In this document: in pieces, positions 26,330-34,262 of the stretch
How positions within the stretch are numbered: position 1 is the stretch's first letter
Layout: each line of letters starts with the position of its first letter
Source: a candidate division KSB1 bacterium
GTDB taxonomy: Bacteria > Zhuqueibacterota > Zhuqueibacteria > JANLFK01 > Oleimicrobiaceae
Length of the DNA: 64,000 bases
Direction: 5' to 3'
NCBI GenBank assembly: GCA_024655945.1
Contig: JANLFK010000009.1
Location: forward strand, 62,001-126,000
The notes under the pieces: model-generated
What the model was told of the DNA's origin: nothing
Databases searched by the model: none
The model's input: the letters and a program-made list of their open reading frames with translations, nothing else
Position numbers and translations under genes: made by a program

Positions 26330-28024
26330 GTGGAACAAGACTATTCGCGCCGTGAATTCTTGCGAACCGCCGCACAGGGCGCAGTGGCTGCAGGCGTCCT
26401 GGCTGCGGCAGGTCCCCTGGTGCAGAGCTGCCAGCGAGGGGACTTTGACCTGCTCATCAAAGGTGGCACGCTCTACGACGGACGGGGAGGCCGACCCGTG
26501 GTGGCCGACCTTGGTATCCGGGGCGAGCGGATTGTGGCGATCGGCAATCTCGCAGGTTCTTCGGCGCGCACAGTGGTGGAAGCCGCGAACTTGGCGGTGA
26601 CGCCGGGCTTTATTGACGTGCACAGCCACACCGACGTCGGGCTCCTGGTCAATCCAAAGGCCGAAAGCAAGATCCGCCAGGGGGTGACCACCGAGATCTC
26701 CGGCAACTGTGGGGCAAGCCCGTTTCCGCTGCGGGGGCCAGTGGCGGATACCACCCGGGAGGAGATCCGCCAGGAGTTCGAGATCGATCCTGACTGGGAA
26801 GATGCCGACGGGTTCTTGGCCAGGCTGGAGCGGCAAAAGATAGCCGTCAACTACCTGACCCTGGTGGGGCACAGCTCGGTGCGCGCCGCAGTGATGGGGC
26901 TCGACAATCGACCGCCGACCTCCCAGGAGATGGAGGCAATGCGAAACGAGGTGAGGAAGGCGTTGGAGCAAGGGGCCATCGGTGTAAGCACCGGGCTGGA
27001 GTACACGCCGGGTTGCTTTGCCAGCACAGAAGAGATCGCGAACCTCTGCGTGGTGGTGAAGGAATACGGCGGCATTTACGCCACCCACATGCGCAATGAA
27101 GATGTACAGGTGGAAGAAGCCCTTGAGGAGGCCATTCAGATTGCTTCGCGGGCGGATGTGCCTCTTGAGCTCTCGCATCTCAAGGCCTGCCAACAACGCA
27201 ACTGGCACAAGACGCCCCGACTCTTAGAACGGCTGGCGGAGGTGCATGAACACGGTCTGCGCGTGCACTGCGACCGCTATCCGTACACGGCCTACGGCAC
27301 CACCCTGAAACTGATGTTCCCCATGTGGGCCCGGGCAGGGAGCGATGAGGAGTTTGTCGCGCGCCTCAAAGACGAGGTGCAGTGGCGAAAGATGCGCTCG
27401 CACTTGGAGGAGAGGGTGGCCGCCCTGGGCTCGTGGGACAGAGTGCTGATTACCAGGGTGGCGGGAACCCAGCATCAAGCCGCACAGGGCAAAACCGTGG
27501 CGCAGCTGGCCGAGGAGCCGCACACGGACCCGTGCGCGGTAGTACGCCAGCTTCTCATCGACGCCGAAGGAAAGGTGGCAATGTGCGGCTTTGCCATGAG
27601 CGAGGAGAACACCGAGCGGGTGCTCTCTTTCCCCTTGACTATGGTCGGCTCCGACGGCGAGGCGGTCGCTCCCTACGGAGTTCGGGGTAGGGGCAATCCC
27701 CACCCACGCTTCTACGGGACTTTTCCCAGATATTTTGGCTACTACGTGCGCGAGCGCAAGATTCTGCCGCTGGCAGAGGCTATCCGGCGGGTGACGTCCC
27801 TGCCGGCGCAGGTTTTCGGCCTGCCGGAGCGCGGGGTGCTGGCAAAGGGAGCTTTTGCCGACATCGTGGTCTTTGACCCGCAGACAATTCTTGATCGGGC
27901 GACCTTCACGGACCCCCACCAATACCCGGTGGGCATCCACCACGTCGTCGTCAATGGACGCCTGGTCATCCGCGAAGGAGAACATACCGGCTGCTTACCT
28001 GGACGGGTACTGCGCCGTGCTTGA
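26330..28024 (+). CDS. N-acyl-D-amino-acid deacylase / D-aminoacylase, Tat-exported
   Basis: A 564-residue amidohydrolase-3 enzyme. The N-terminus is a twin-arginine signal ('SRREFLRTAAQGAVAAGV') ending near a lipobox-like 'LVQSC'. Metal-site features include 'GFIDVHSHTD' (HxH), 'EISGNCGASPFP' (the Cys ligand typical of D-aminoacylases), 'LVGHSSVR', 'THMRNED' and 'LELSHLKA', with a late Asp in 'VGSDGEAV'. It would remove acyl groups from D-amino acids or act on related D-dipeptides outside the cytoplasm, fitting the peptidase and cell-wall-amidase content of the region. The GTG start has AGGAGG five bases before it. It begins 9 bases after the phosphatase gene. Confidence 0.9.
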   Translation: MEQDYSRREFLRTAAQGAVAAGVLAAAGPLVQSCQRGDFDLLIKGGTLYDGRGGRPVVADLGIRGERIVAIGNLAGSSARTVVEAANLAVTPGFIDVHSHTDVGLLVNPKAESKIRQGVTTEISGNCGASPFPLRGPVADTTREEIRQEFEIDPDWEDADGFLARLERQKIAVNYLTLVGHSSVRAAVMGLDNRPPTSQEMEAMRNEVRKALEQGAIGVSTGLEYTPGCFASTEEIANLCVVVKEYGGIYATHMRNEDVQVEEALEEAIQIASRADVPLELSHLKACQQRNWHKTPRLLERLAEVHEHGLRVHCDRYPYTAYGTTLKLMFPMWARAGSDEEFVARLKDEVQWRKMRSHLEERVAALGSWDRVLITRVAGTQHQAAQGKTVAQLAEEPHTDPCAVVRQLLIDAEGKVAMCGFAMSEENTERVLSFPLTMVGSDGEAVAPYGVRGRGNPHPRFYGTFPRYFGYYVRERKILPLAEAIRRVTSLPAQVFGLPERGVLAKGAFADIVVFDPQTILDRATFTDPHQYPVGIHHVVVNGRLVIREGEHTGCLPGRVLRRA

Positions 28025-28056
28025 GTGGGGTCATGGCAAAGAGTCCGGAGGAAGCA

Positions 28057-28710
28057 ATGGAGCACTGTGTGATCATCGGCGACGTGCAAAAGTCGCGACA
28101 GCTGGAGAATTGGCCAGAGGTTTTTGGCAAGCTCACCACAGTTCTGGCGGACGTGAACAGGCATTTCGCCGCCCACGTGCTGCTGCCGTTTCGCACCACG
28201 GTGGGCGACGAGTTCCAGGGGGCACTGCGCGACGCCTCGCAAGCCTACGCGGTCTGCCTGTACCTGCGCGTGCATGCGCCCATCCCGCTCTATTGTGGCG
28301 TGGGCATCGGTGAGGTGGAAAGGCTGGCCGACGACGAGGCCGGAATGCGCGGCACCGCCTTCTACCGCGCCAGAGATGCCCTCAACACCTGCAAGCGCCA
28401 GCAACGGAACATCCTGCTCAAGGCAGACGACCGCGCCTCCGACGGCGTGCTGGCCATCAATGCCCTGCTGTGGCTCATCCAGGCACTCGAGGAACGATGG
28501 ACCATCCGCCAGAGGGAGATGGCTCGCTTCTATCGCACGCAGCCAGAGCTGACCTACGAAGAGGTGGGCAGGCATTTTGGGGTCTCAAAGCAGGCGGTCT
28601 CCCAAGTGCTGCGCGGGGCAAAATGGGACGCCCTGCTGGAAGGGGAACGCATCGCGGGGACGTTGCTCTCCCGCCTGGCGGCTCGTCAAGCTGCAGGCCT
28701 TGATTTTTGA
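28057..28710 (+). CDS. SatD family protein with C-terminal helix-turn-helix
   Basis: A 217-residue protein. The N-terminal 140 residues match the SatD family ('CVIIGDVQKSRQL', 'FRTTVGDEFQGAL', 'GVGIGEVE', 'MRGTAFYRARDAL'), named from the secretion-and-acid-tolerance operon of streptococci; the molecular function is not established. The C-terminus has a sigma-like helix-turn-helix ('LTYEEVGRHFGVSKQAVSQVLRGA'-type arrangement), so DNA binding is likely. ATG 28057 is chosen because GGAGGAAG lies just before it; the frame reaches back to the previous stop. SatD genes often neighbour DUF3307 membrane-protein genes, as here. Confidence 0.85.
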   Translation: MEHCVIIGDVQKSRQLENWPEVFGKLTTVLADVNRHFAAHVLLPFRTTVGDEFQGALRDASQAYAVCLYLRVHAPIPLYCGVGIGEVERLADDEAGMRGTAFYRARDALNTCKRQQRNILLKADDRASDGVLAINALLWLIQALEERWTIRQREMARFYRTQPELTYEEVGRHFGVSKQAVSQVLRGAKWDALLEGERIAGTLLSRLAARQAAGLDF

Positions 28711-28732
28711 AAGTAAAGTGCTGAGACTTGAC

Positions 28733-29116
28733 ATGTCCCTGCCGCGTGTTCTCACCCAAGGGGCGGTCTGCGCCCTGGGCTACCTGGTGGCCATCTATGT
28801 CGGGCACTACGTGGTGGTCGCCGTCTTGGGAAGGTTGCAGATTGCGGCGCGCGGGGGAGTGCCGGGCGCCGGGGCGCTCATTGGCGCACTGGAAAGGGCC
28901 TTGACGGTCACCTTCGTCCTCCTCGGCCAGTACACAGCGCTGGGACTGGTGCTGACCGCCAAGTCGATTACCAGGTTCGAGAAGCTGAAGAACCGCAAGT
29001 TCGCGGAATACTATCTGGTCGGCACCCTGGCCAGCATGCTCTGGGCGATCCTGGTCGGTTTGGCCACCCACTGGGCGTGTTTCGCGGGCGTGGATCTGAT
29101 TCCCGGCCTGCGGTGA
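28733..29116 (+). CDS. Small membrane protein resembling the C-terminal part of DUF3307 proteins
   Basis: A 127-residue protein with three hydrophobic helices (about 5-30, 50-75 and 95-120). The stretch 'LERALTVTFVLLGQYTALGL' continuing into 'TAKSITRF' and 'FAEYYLVGTLAS' resembles the C-terminal half of DUF3307 proteins, which commonly accompany SatD. The N-terminal half of that family is absent. No good ribosome-binding site is visible before ATG 28733. It lies 22 bases after satD and may form one unit with it; the role is unknown. Confidence 0.6.
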   Translation: MSLPRVLTQGAVCALGYLVAIYVGHYVVVAVLGRLQIAARGGVPGAGALIGALERALTVTFVLLGQYTALGLVLTAKSITRFEKLKNRKFAEYYLVGTLASMLWAILVGLATHWACFAGVDLIPGLR

Positions 29117-29363
29117 GGGAAGGGACTCGGCTGATCTTCCCTGGAGGGTGCCGGCATGCCCATATGCGACAGCCGACGGGCGCAGGCTCACACGGCTGCC
29201 ACCATGGCCAGGAGCGAAGGCATGCGCCTGGGTACAACGGCCTGCTCGACGGACTGGGGCAGAGCGTGGCCGCAGCTTTTCACAACCAGTACGACCGAGG
29301 GGACCAGCGGGGCGAGGGTGCGAGCAACTTGGACTATTGAAACTGAGAGAAGAGGTTGCAACC

Positions 29364-30353
29364 GTGTCTGAGAAGAGCCTCATCCGCCGGACCACAAGCA
29401 CCATCACCTGGGCCAACCGCCCTGATCACTTTCTTGCGCGCTGGGGAGTGCGGCGGCACCGGCATCGCGTGGAGCCGGGGTTGTATGCGCTGAGTACGCC
29501 AACTCCCCGCTCGCCCGTGCTGGTGACGGCCAACTATACGCTCAGTTTTGATGCGCTGCGTGCCGCCCTGCGAGGCAGGGACGCGTATATTCTCGTAGTG
29601 GACACCGACGGGATCAACGTGTGGTGCGCGGCGGGCAAGGGGACCTTCGGCACTGAGGAATTGGTGCGACGTATGGCGGCGGTGAGTCTGGCCGAGGTGG
29701 TGTGCCACCGGCGGCTCATCTTGCCGCAACTGGCCGCCAGTGGCGTGGCGGCGCACGAGGTAACGGCGCGCACCGGTTTCGTGGTAGACTTTGGGCCGGT
29801 GGGGGCGGCAGATCTTCCCGCCTACTTGGACGCAGGGGTGGCTACACCCGAGATGCGGCGGGTGAGGTTCACTATCGCCGATCGCGCGGTGCTCATACCG
29901 GTGGAGCTCGTGCACTGTCTGCTGCCCATGTTAGCGGCAGCCACGGTGCTGTGGCTGACAGGAGGCTGGCTGGTGGCTCTGGCGGCACCGGCCTCTGTGG
30001 TGGCCGGTACGGTGCTCTTTCCGCTGTTGCTGCCGTGGCTGCCCACGCCTAACTTTAGCACCAAGGGCTTCCTTTTGGGGATACTCGCCTGGCTGCCACT
30101 CGCTGCTGGGCTGATGCGGGATTTGCGCATGTCGGGGCAAGTGGCGGTGCATCTTGCATGGCTGGTCATCACCGGATTGGGCATGGCGGCAGTGACCGCC
30201 TTCTTGGCCCTCAACTTCACGGGGGCCACGCCTATTACCTCCAGGACAGGCGTGGAGCGAGAGATATTTCGCTACGTGCCGATAATGGCGGCCATGGCGC
30301 TTCTGGCGGTCGTAGGAGCATTGGCAATGGGGGTGATCCGCCTCTTGTCATAA
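29364..30353 (+). CDS. hgcA: Mercury-methylation corrinoid protein HgcA
   Basis: HgcA transfers a methyl group from its corrinoid to Hg(II), giving methylmercury. The 329-residue protein carries the diagnostic cap-helix motif 'NVWCAAGKGTFGT' (residues 85-97) with the cobalt-coordinating Cys88. Flanking family features are 'VEPGLYALSTPTPRSPVLVT', 'LAEVVCHRRLILPQL', 'GVAAHEV' and 'ATPEMRRVRF'. The C-terminal third has five transmembrane helices, as in characterised HgcA (about 340 residues). The start is GTG 29364, with AGAGG eight bases upstream; an open frame back to 29148 looks unconserved. hgcB follows after 26 bases. No cobalamin riboswitch or ArsR-type regulator is visible upstream. Confidence 0.95.
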   Translation: MSEKSLIRRTTSTITWANRPDHFLARWGVRRHRHRVEPGLYALSTPTPRSPVLVTANYTLSFDALRAALRGRDAYILVVDTDGINVWCAAGKGTFGTEELVRRMAAVSLAEVVCHRRLILPQLAASGVAAHEVTARTGFVVDFGPVGAADLPAYLDAGVATPEMRRVRFTIADRAVLIPVELVHCLLPMLAAATVLWLTGGWLVALAAPASVVAGTVLFPLLLPWLPTPNFSTKGFLLGILAWLPLAAGLMRDLRMSGQVAVHLAWLVITGLGMAAVTAFLALNFTGATPITSRTGVEREIFRYVPIMAAMALLAVVGALAMGVIRLLS

Positions 30354-30379
30354 CGGAAGGCGCATGACCTGGAGAGAAC

Positions 30380-30682
30380 ATGTTCGACAGCGTCTACACT
30401 TCTACCACCTTGCATTACGAGCCCGCGCTGTGCACTGGCTGCGGGTTGTGCAGCATCGTGTGCCCGCACGGGGTGTTCGCCCAGGGAGAGCAGATTGCAG
30501 AGCTGCGCCACCCCGAACGCTGCATTGAGTGTGGGGCGTGCTATCGGAATTGCGCCCTTGGGGCGATCAGCGTGCGTGCGGGCGTGGGGTGTGCAGCAGC
30601 GCTGATGTTGGACGCCTTGCGGGGCAGGAAGAGCAATTCCTGTAGCTGCGACGGGCAGCCTCTGTGCTGCTGTCCGTCCTGA
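30380..30682 (+). CDS. hgcB: Mercury-methylation ferredoxin HgcB
   Basis: A 100-residue protein with two [4Fe-4S] motifs: Cys18/21/24/28 ('CTGCGLCSIVC') and Cys48/51/54/58 ('CIECGACYRNC'). Three further HgcB hallmarks are present: the ECGAC sequence itself, Cys71 in 'GVGCAA', and a Cys-rich tail (Cys88, 90, 96, 97, 98) that in known HgcB binds or hands over mercury. HgcB supplies electrons to reduce the HgcA corrinoid after each methyl transfer. GGAGAG precedes the ATG. The next gene starts 14 bases later. Confidence 0.95.
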   Translation: MFDSVYTSTTLHYEPALCTGCGLCSIVCPHGVFAQGEQIAELRHPERCIECGACYRNCALGAISVRAGVGCAAALMLDALRGRKSNSCSCDGQPLCCCPS

Positions 30683-30696
30683 TCGGACCGCTACGC

Positions 30697-32037
30697 ATGG
30701 AACCAGACCACGTGACAAAAGGCCCTGCAGGGGCAGGAAGCAATCTTCGCTTCATGTTGCGCGCGCTGCGGCATCGCAACTTCCGGCTGTACTTCGCCGG
30801 GCAGGGTGTTTCGCTCATCGGTACCTGGATCCAGCAGACGGCCATGGGCTGGTTGGTCTACCGACTCACCAACTCGCCTTTCCTGTTGGGGGTCGTCGGG
30901 TTCACCGGCATGGCGCCGGCACTCCTTTTCACTCCCTGGGCAGGGGTACTGGCCGACCGTTTTGACCGGCGGAAATTGCTGATCCTGACGCAACTTTTGG
31001 CGATGGTGCAGGCGTTAGCCCTGGGCGTCTTGGCCCTCACGGGAGTGGTGGCTTTTTGGCAGATTGTGCCGCTGAGCCTTTTTGTCGGCATCGTGAATGC
31101 CTTGGACGCGCCCACGCGCCAGGCCTTTGTCTTGGACCTTGTGGAGCGCCGGGAGGACTTGGCAAACGCCATTGCGCTGAATTCCTCCATGTTCAATGGC
31201 GCGCGCCTCATCGGGCCGTCCATAGCGGGACTGCTCATCGCGGCCACCGGCGAGGGCCTCTGTTTTGTCATCAATGGGCTGAGTTTCTTGGCGGTGGTGG
31301 TGGCGCTGCTGGCCATGCGCGTGCGGCCGGGGCGGAGGGCGCCGCGAGGTGAGTCCATCCTGCGCGGGTTGGTGGATGGCGTGCGCTATGCTGCGCGCAC
31401 AGAGCCCATTCGCGCGATTGTGCTCTACCTGAGCATCGTGAGCCTTGTGGGGATGCCGTATCCGGTGTTGCTCCCGATTTTTGCCCGCGACGTTCTCCAC
31501 GGGGGTCCGCACACGCTGGGGTTTCTCATGGGCTCTGCCGGCATCGGGGCGTTGCTCGGCGCCCTGACGCTTGCCGGGCGCAAGACCGTCGTGGGGTTGG
31601 GTCGATGGATCGTGCGCGCCACCTGCGCGTTCGGAGCAGGCCTGGTGGGGGTGGCTCTGTCGCGCATGGCCTGGCTGTCCTATGGACTGATGGTGGTCGC
31701 CGGCTTTGGCATGATGGTAACCATGGCCTCCTGCAACACCATGATACAGACCATCGCCGACGATGACAAGCGCGGCAGGGTGATGAGCCTCTACACCATG
31801 GCCTTCATGGGGATGGTGCCGCTGGGCAGTCTGCTGGCCGGCGCAGTCGCCAGCCGTTTGGGAGCACCGACCACTCTTGCCGCCGGTGGCGGCTGCTGCA
31901 TTCTGTTGGCCATAGCCTCGCACTCGCACCTCCCCCGCCTGCGCAAGGTCATACAGCCCATCTACATCAGGTTGGGGCTGGACGCGCAGGTATCCGCGCT
32001 TGTGCCCACAGGAGGCCGTCCTGTCGAAGGGAGGTGA
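30697..32037 (+). CDS. MFS transporter (MFS_3 / EntS-like exporter)
   Basis: A 446-residue protein with 12 predicted hydrophobic segments. Family features are 'RHRNFRLYFAGQGVSLIGTW' at the N-terminus and 'GVLADRFDRRKLL' (the MFS loop 2-3 motif). This branch includes enterobactin exporter EntS and various drug exporters; the cargo here is unknown. Its tight spacing after hgcB (14 bases) makes cotranscription with hgcAB likely, so a role in export of mercury, methylmercury or a cofactor is conceivable but unproven. An in-frame GTG at 30664 inside hgcB is an alternative start. Confidence 0.85.
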   Translation: MEPDHVTKGPAGAGSNLRFMLRALRHRNFRLYFAGQGVSLIGTWIQQTAMGWLVYRLTNSPFLLGVVGFTGMAPALLFTPWAGVLADRFDRRKLLILTQLLAMVQALALGVLALTGVVAFWQIVPLSLFVGIVNALDAPTRQAFVLDLVERREDLANAIALNSSMFNGARLIGPSIAGLLIAATGEGLCFVINGLSFLAVVVALLAMRVRPGRRAPRGESILRGLVDGVRYAARTEPIRAIVLYLSIVSLVGMPYPVLLPIFARDVLHGGPHTLGFLMGSAGIGALLGALTLAGRKTVVGLGRWIVRATCAFGAGLVGVALSRMAWLSYGLMVVAGFGMMVTMASCNTMIQTIADDDKRGRVMSLYTMAFMGMVPLGSLLAGAVASRLGAPTTLAAGGGCCILLAIASHSHLPRLRKVIQPIYIRLGLDAQVSALVPTGGRPVEGR

Positions 32038-32042
32038 GCATT

Positions 32043-33110
32043 GTGCTTTCGCGAAGGGGATTCCTCGCCACATGTGCCGCGTTCTGTATGGCGAGGCTGG
32101 GAAAGCTTGGCGGGCCGGCTCTCGCCATGTTCATGCCAGGTGGGTGCCGGAACCGTGGCAGCAGTGAGCGCGGCTCAGAGGAATGGCGGCCTGCTTACCT
32201 GCAGCTTCATCGCAGTGGGGAACTGGCTGCCCGCGCGGAGAGGCTGTGGCAAATCATGCGCAGCTGCCGCCTCTGCCCGCGCCAGTGCGGGCTCAACCGG
32301 CTGGAAGGCGAACGCGGCTTTTGCCGGGCATCTGCCGAGTTGCAGATAGCCTCCTTCCATCCCCATTTCGGAGAGGAGCGGCCGCTCGTCGGCAAGGGCG
32401 GTTCCGGTACCATCTTCTTCAGCAACTGTGGCCTGCGCTGCGTGTTCTGCATCAACTGGCAGATTAGCCAGGAAGGGGAGGGCGAGGTCAGGCAGATCAA
32501 TGAACTGGCGAAGATGATGCTGCGGCTGCAAGAAATGGGGTGCCACAACATCAACGTGGTCACCCCCACCCACTATGCAGCGCACATCCTCAAGGCGCTG
32601 GACATCGCCGCGGCGCAAGGTCTGCGCTTGCCCCTGCTATACAACACGTGCGGCTGGGAGCGGGTAGAGATTTTGCGGCAACTGGACGGCATCGTGGATA
32701 TCTACCTGCCGGACTTTAAGTACGCCAGCGGCAAGATGGCAGCCAAGTACTCCAGTGGCGCAGAAAGCTACCCTGAGGTGACCAAGGCAGCGCTCTTGGA
32801 GATGCACCGCCAGGTGGGCGTGGCCCGACCGGGCCCGGATGGACTGATCCGCCGTGGCTTGATGATCCGCCACCTGGTGATGCCCAATCGCGTCGCCGGC
32901 ACCAAGGAAGTGGTGGAGTGGATCGCTGCTCATCTGCCCAAGGATACCTATGTGAACATCATGTCGCAGTATCGGCCCATGTACAAGGCCTTTTCCTACC
33001 CGGAGATTGCCCGGCGCCTCACCGTCGAGGAGTACCGAGAGGCGGTCGCGTGGACCCGGGAGGCGGGACTGACCAATCTCGACATCCAGGGTCTGGCAGG
33101 GCTACAGTGA
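32043..33110 (+). CDS. Radical SAM protein related to AmmeMemoRadiSam/PflA-like enzymes, with a Tat-like leader
   Basis: A 355-residue protein. The radical SAM cluster motif is 'CGLRCVFC', preceded by a Cys-rich segment 'CRLCPRQCGLNR...GFCR' seen in PflA-like (COG1313) proteins and followed by 'INWQISQEGEG'. The N-terminus reads 'SRRGFLATCAAFCM' and ends near 'MPGGC', that is, a twin-arginine signal with a possible lipobox. The reaction is unknown. GTG 32043 is chosen because GGGAGGTGA lies at good distance; GTG 32034 is inside that site. It follows the MFS gene by 5 bases, putting it last in the apparent hgcA-hgcB-MFS-radical SAM operon. Confidence 0.85.
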   Translation: MLSRRGFLATCAAFCMARLGKLGGPALAMFMPGGCRNRGSSERGSEEWRPAYLQLHRSGELAARAERLWQIMRSCRLCPRQCGLNRLEGERGFCRASAELQIASFHPHFGEERPLVGKGGSGTIFFSNCGLRCVFCINWQISQEGEGEVRQINELAKMMLRLQEMGCHNINVVTPTHYAAHILKALDIAAAQGLRLPLLYNTCGWERVEILRQLDGIVDIYLPDFKYASGKMAAKYSSGAESYPEVTKAALLEMHRQVGVARPGPDGLIRRGLMIRHLVMPNRVAGTKEVVEWIAAHLPKDTYVNIMSQYRPMYKAFSYPEIARRLTVEEYREAVAWTREAGLTNLDIQGLAGLQ

Positions 33111-33239
33111 TGAGACCGCCACAGCGAGATCTTGTTGCCCGCCAGGAACCAGGCTCTTCTACCCCGGGACGCAAGCGCGTAGCCGCGCGCCTCTCATGGG
33201 CAAGTCAGGCACCCGGGGAACCTTGGCAAGGAGGCCATG

Positions 33240-34262
33240 ATGGCCGCTGACCTCTGGTTTCTTTACCGGCAGATGCTGCGCAGCAGGCGCTTCGAGGAGG
33301 AGGTCAAGCGCCTGTGGGAGCAGGGCAGAATCTCCGGCGAGATGCATCTCGGCATCGGCGAAGAGGGCGTGGCCGCGGGCGTGGTCACTCACTTGCGCGA
33401 GGGGGACGCCATGGCCCTGGACCACCGTGGCACGCCGCCCCTGGTGGTGCGGGGTGTTGACCTGGTTGACCTTCTCCGGGAGATGCTCGGTGACTGCCGA
33501 GGACTATGTGCGGGCAGAGGAGGGCACATGCACCTCTTCTCGCCGGAACACCTTGCCGCCAGCACAGGCATTGTGGGGGCCGGTGCTCCTCTGGCCGTGG
33601 GCTTTGCCTTGGCTGCGCAGCTCCTTCGGCCGGAGCGGGTGGCCGTGGCCTTCTTCGGCGATGGGGCGATGAACCAGGGGATGTTGCTGGAGTCGCTTAA
33701 CCTTGCGGTGGTGTGGCAACTCCCCGTGCTCTTTGTCTGCAAGCATAACGCCTGGGCCATCACCACCAAGAGCGATACGGTGACCGGTGGCGACTTGGTG
33801 CAGCGGGTACAAGGATTTGGCATGCCGGTCGCCACCGTCGATGGCACGGAGGTGGAGGCGGTCTGGGAGGCTGCAGGACAGGCCATCGCGCAGGCACGGC
33901 GCGGGGACGGTCCATGGTTCCTCCTGGCCACCTGCTCCCGACTGGAAGGTCACCTGCTGGGAGCGGGGCTGCACGACCCGGCACGATTGCTCCACATGGC
34001 CTCACCAACGCTGCGCGCCATCACAGGGCGCAAAGGCACTGGCGCAGGCGAACGGGCGACGGCGCTCGCCACCCTGTTGGGAATCGTGGCCAAGGCGGCC
34101 GCCCCGCGGGCTCAGCATCGGCGTGACCCTGTGGCAAAGACCAGGGCGAAGCTTGCGGGTGACCCGCAACGCTTGCGCGCGCTGGAGGAAGAAGTGCAGA
34201 AGGAGATCAAGTACGCGGTTGCTCTCGCCGTCGGGGATGGTGGGGGGAGCGGGCAGCGATGA
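33240..34262 (+). CDS. 2-oxoacid (pyruvate/acetoin-type) dehydrogenase E1 alpha subunit
   Basis: Thiamine-diphosphate-dependent E1 alpha subunit of 340 residues. The ThDP/Mg motif is 'FFGDGAMNQGMLLESLNLAV' with a closing 'KHNAWAITT'; the 'GRGGHMHLFSPE' loop and 'GIVGAGAPLAVG' are also typical. It decarboxylates a 2-oxo acid (or splits acetoin) and passes the acyl group to a lipoylated E2. ATG 33240 sits five bases after AAGGAGG, better than ATG 33237. E1 beta overlaps by four bases. No E2 or E3 gene lies in the window, so the substrate class stays open. Confidence 0.9.
   Translation: MAADLWFLYRQMLRSRRFEEEVKRLWEQGRISGEMHLGIGEEGVAAGVVTHLREGDAMALDHRGTPPLVVRGVDLVDLLREMLGDCRGLCAGRGGHMHLFSPEHLAASTGIVGAGAPLAVGFALAAQLLRPERVAVAFFGDGAMNQGMLLESLNLAVVWQLPVLFVCKHNAWAITTKSDTVTGGDLVQRVQGFGMPVATVDGTEVEAVWEAAGQAIAQARRGDGPWFLLATCSRLEGHLLGAGLHDPARLLHMASPTLRAITGRKGTGAGERATALATLLGIVAKAAAPRAQHRRDPVAKTRAKLAGDPQRLRALEEEVQKEIKYAVALAVGDGGGSGQR

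Noticed and set aside
29117-29363. Cobalamin riboswitch or ArsR gene upstream of hgcA
   Set aside because: I looked for the conserved B12-box and a small helix-turn-helix gene and found neither; the stretch is GC-rich with no clear signal.
29148-29363. N-terminal extension of HgcA in the same frame
   Set aside because: The 72 residues are Arg/Pro/Ala-rich, unlike any HgcA N-terminus, and GTG 29364 has a ribosome-binding site.
30664-30696. MFS start at GTG 30664 inside hgcB
   Set aside because: The extra 11 residues add nothing conserved and ATG 30697 is closer to the usual family start; kept only as an alternative.
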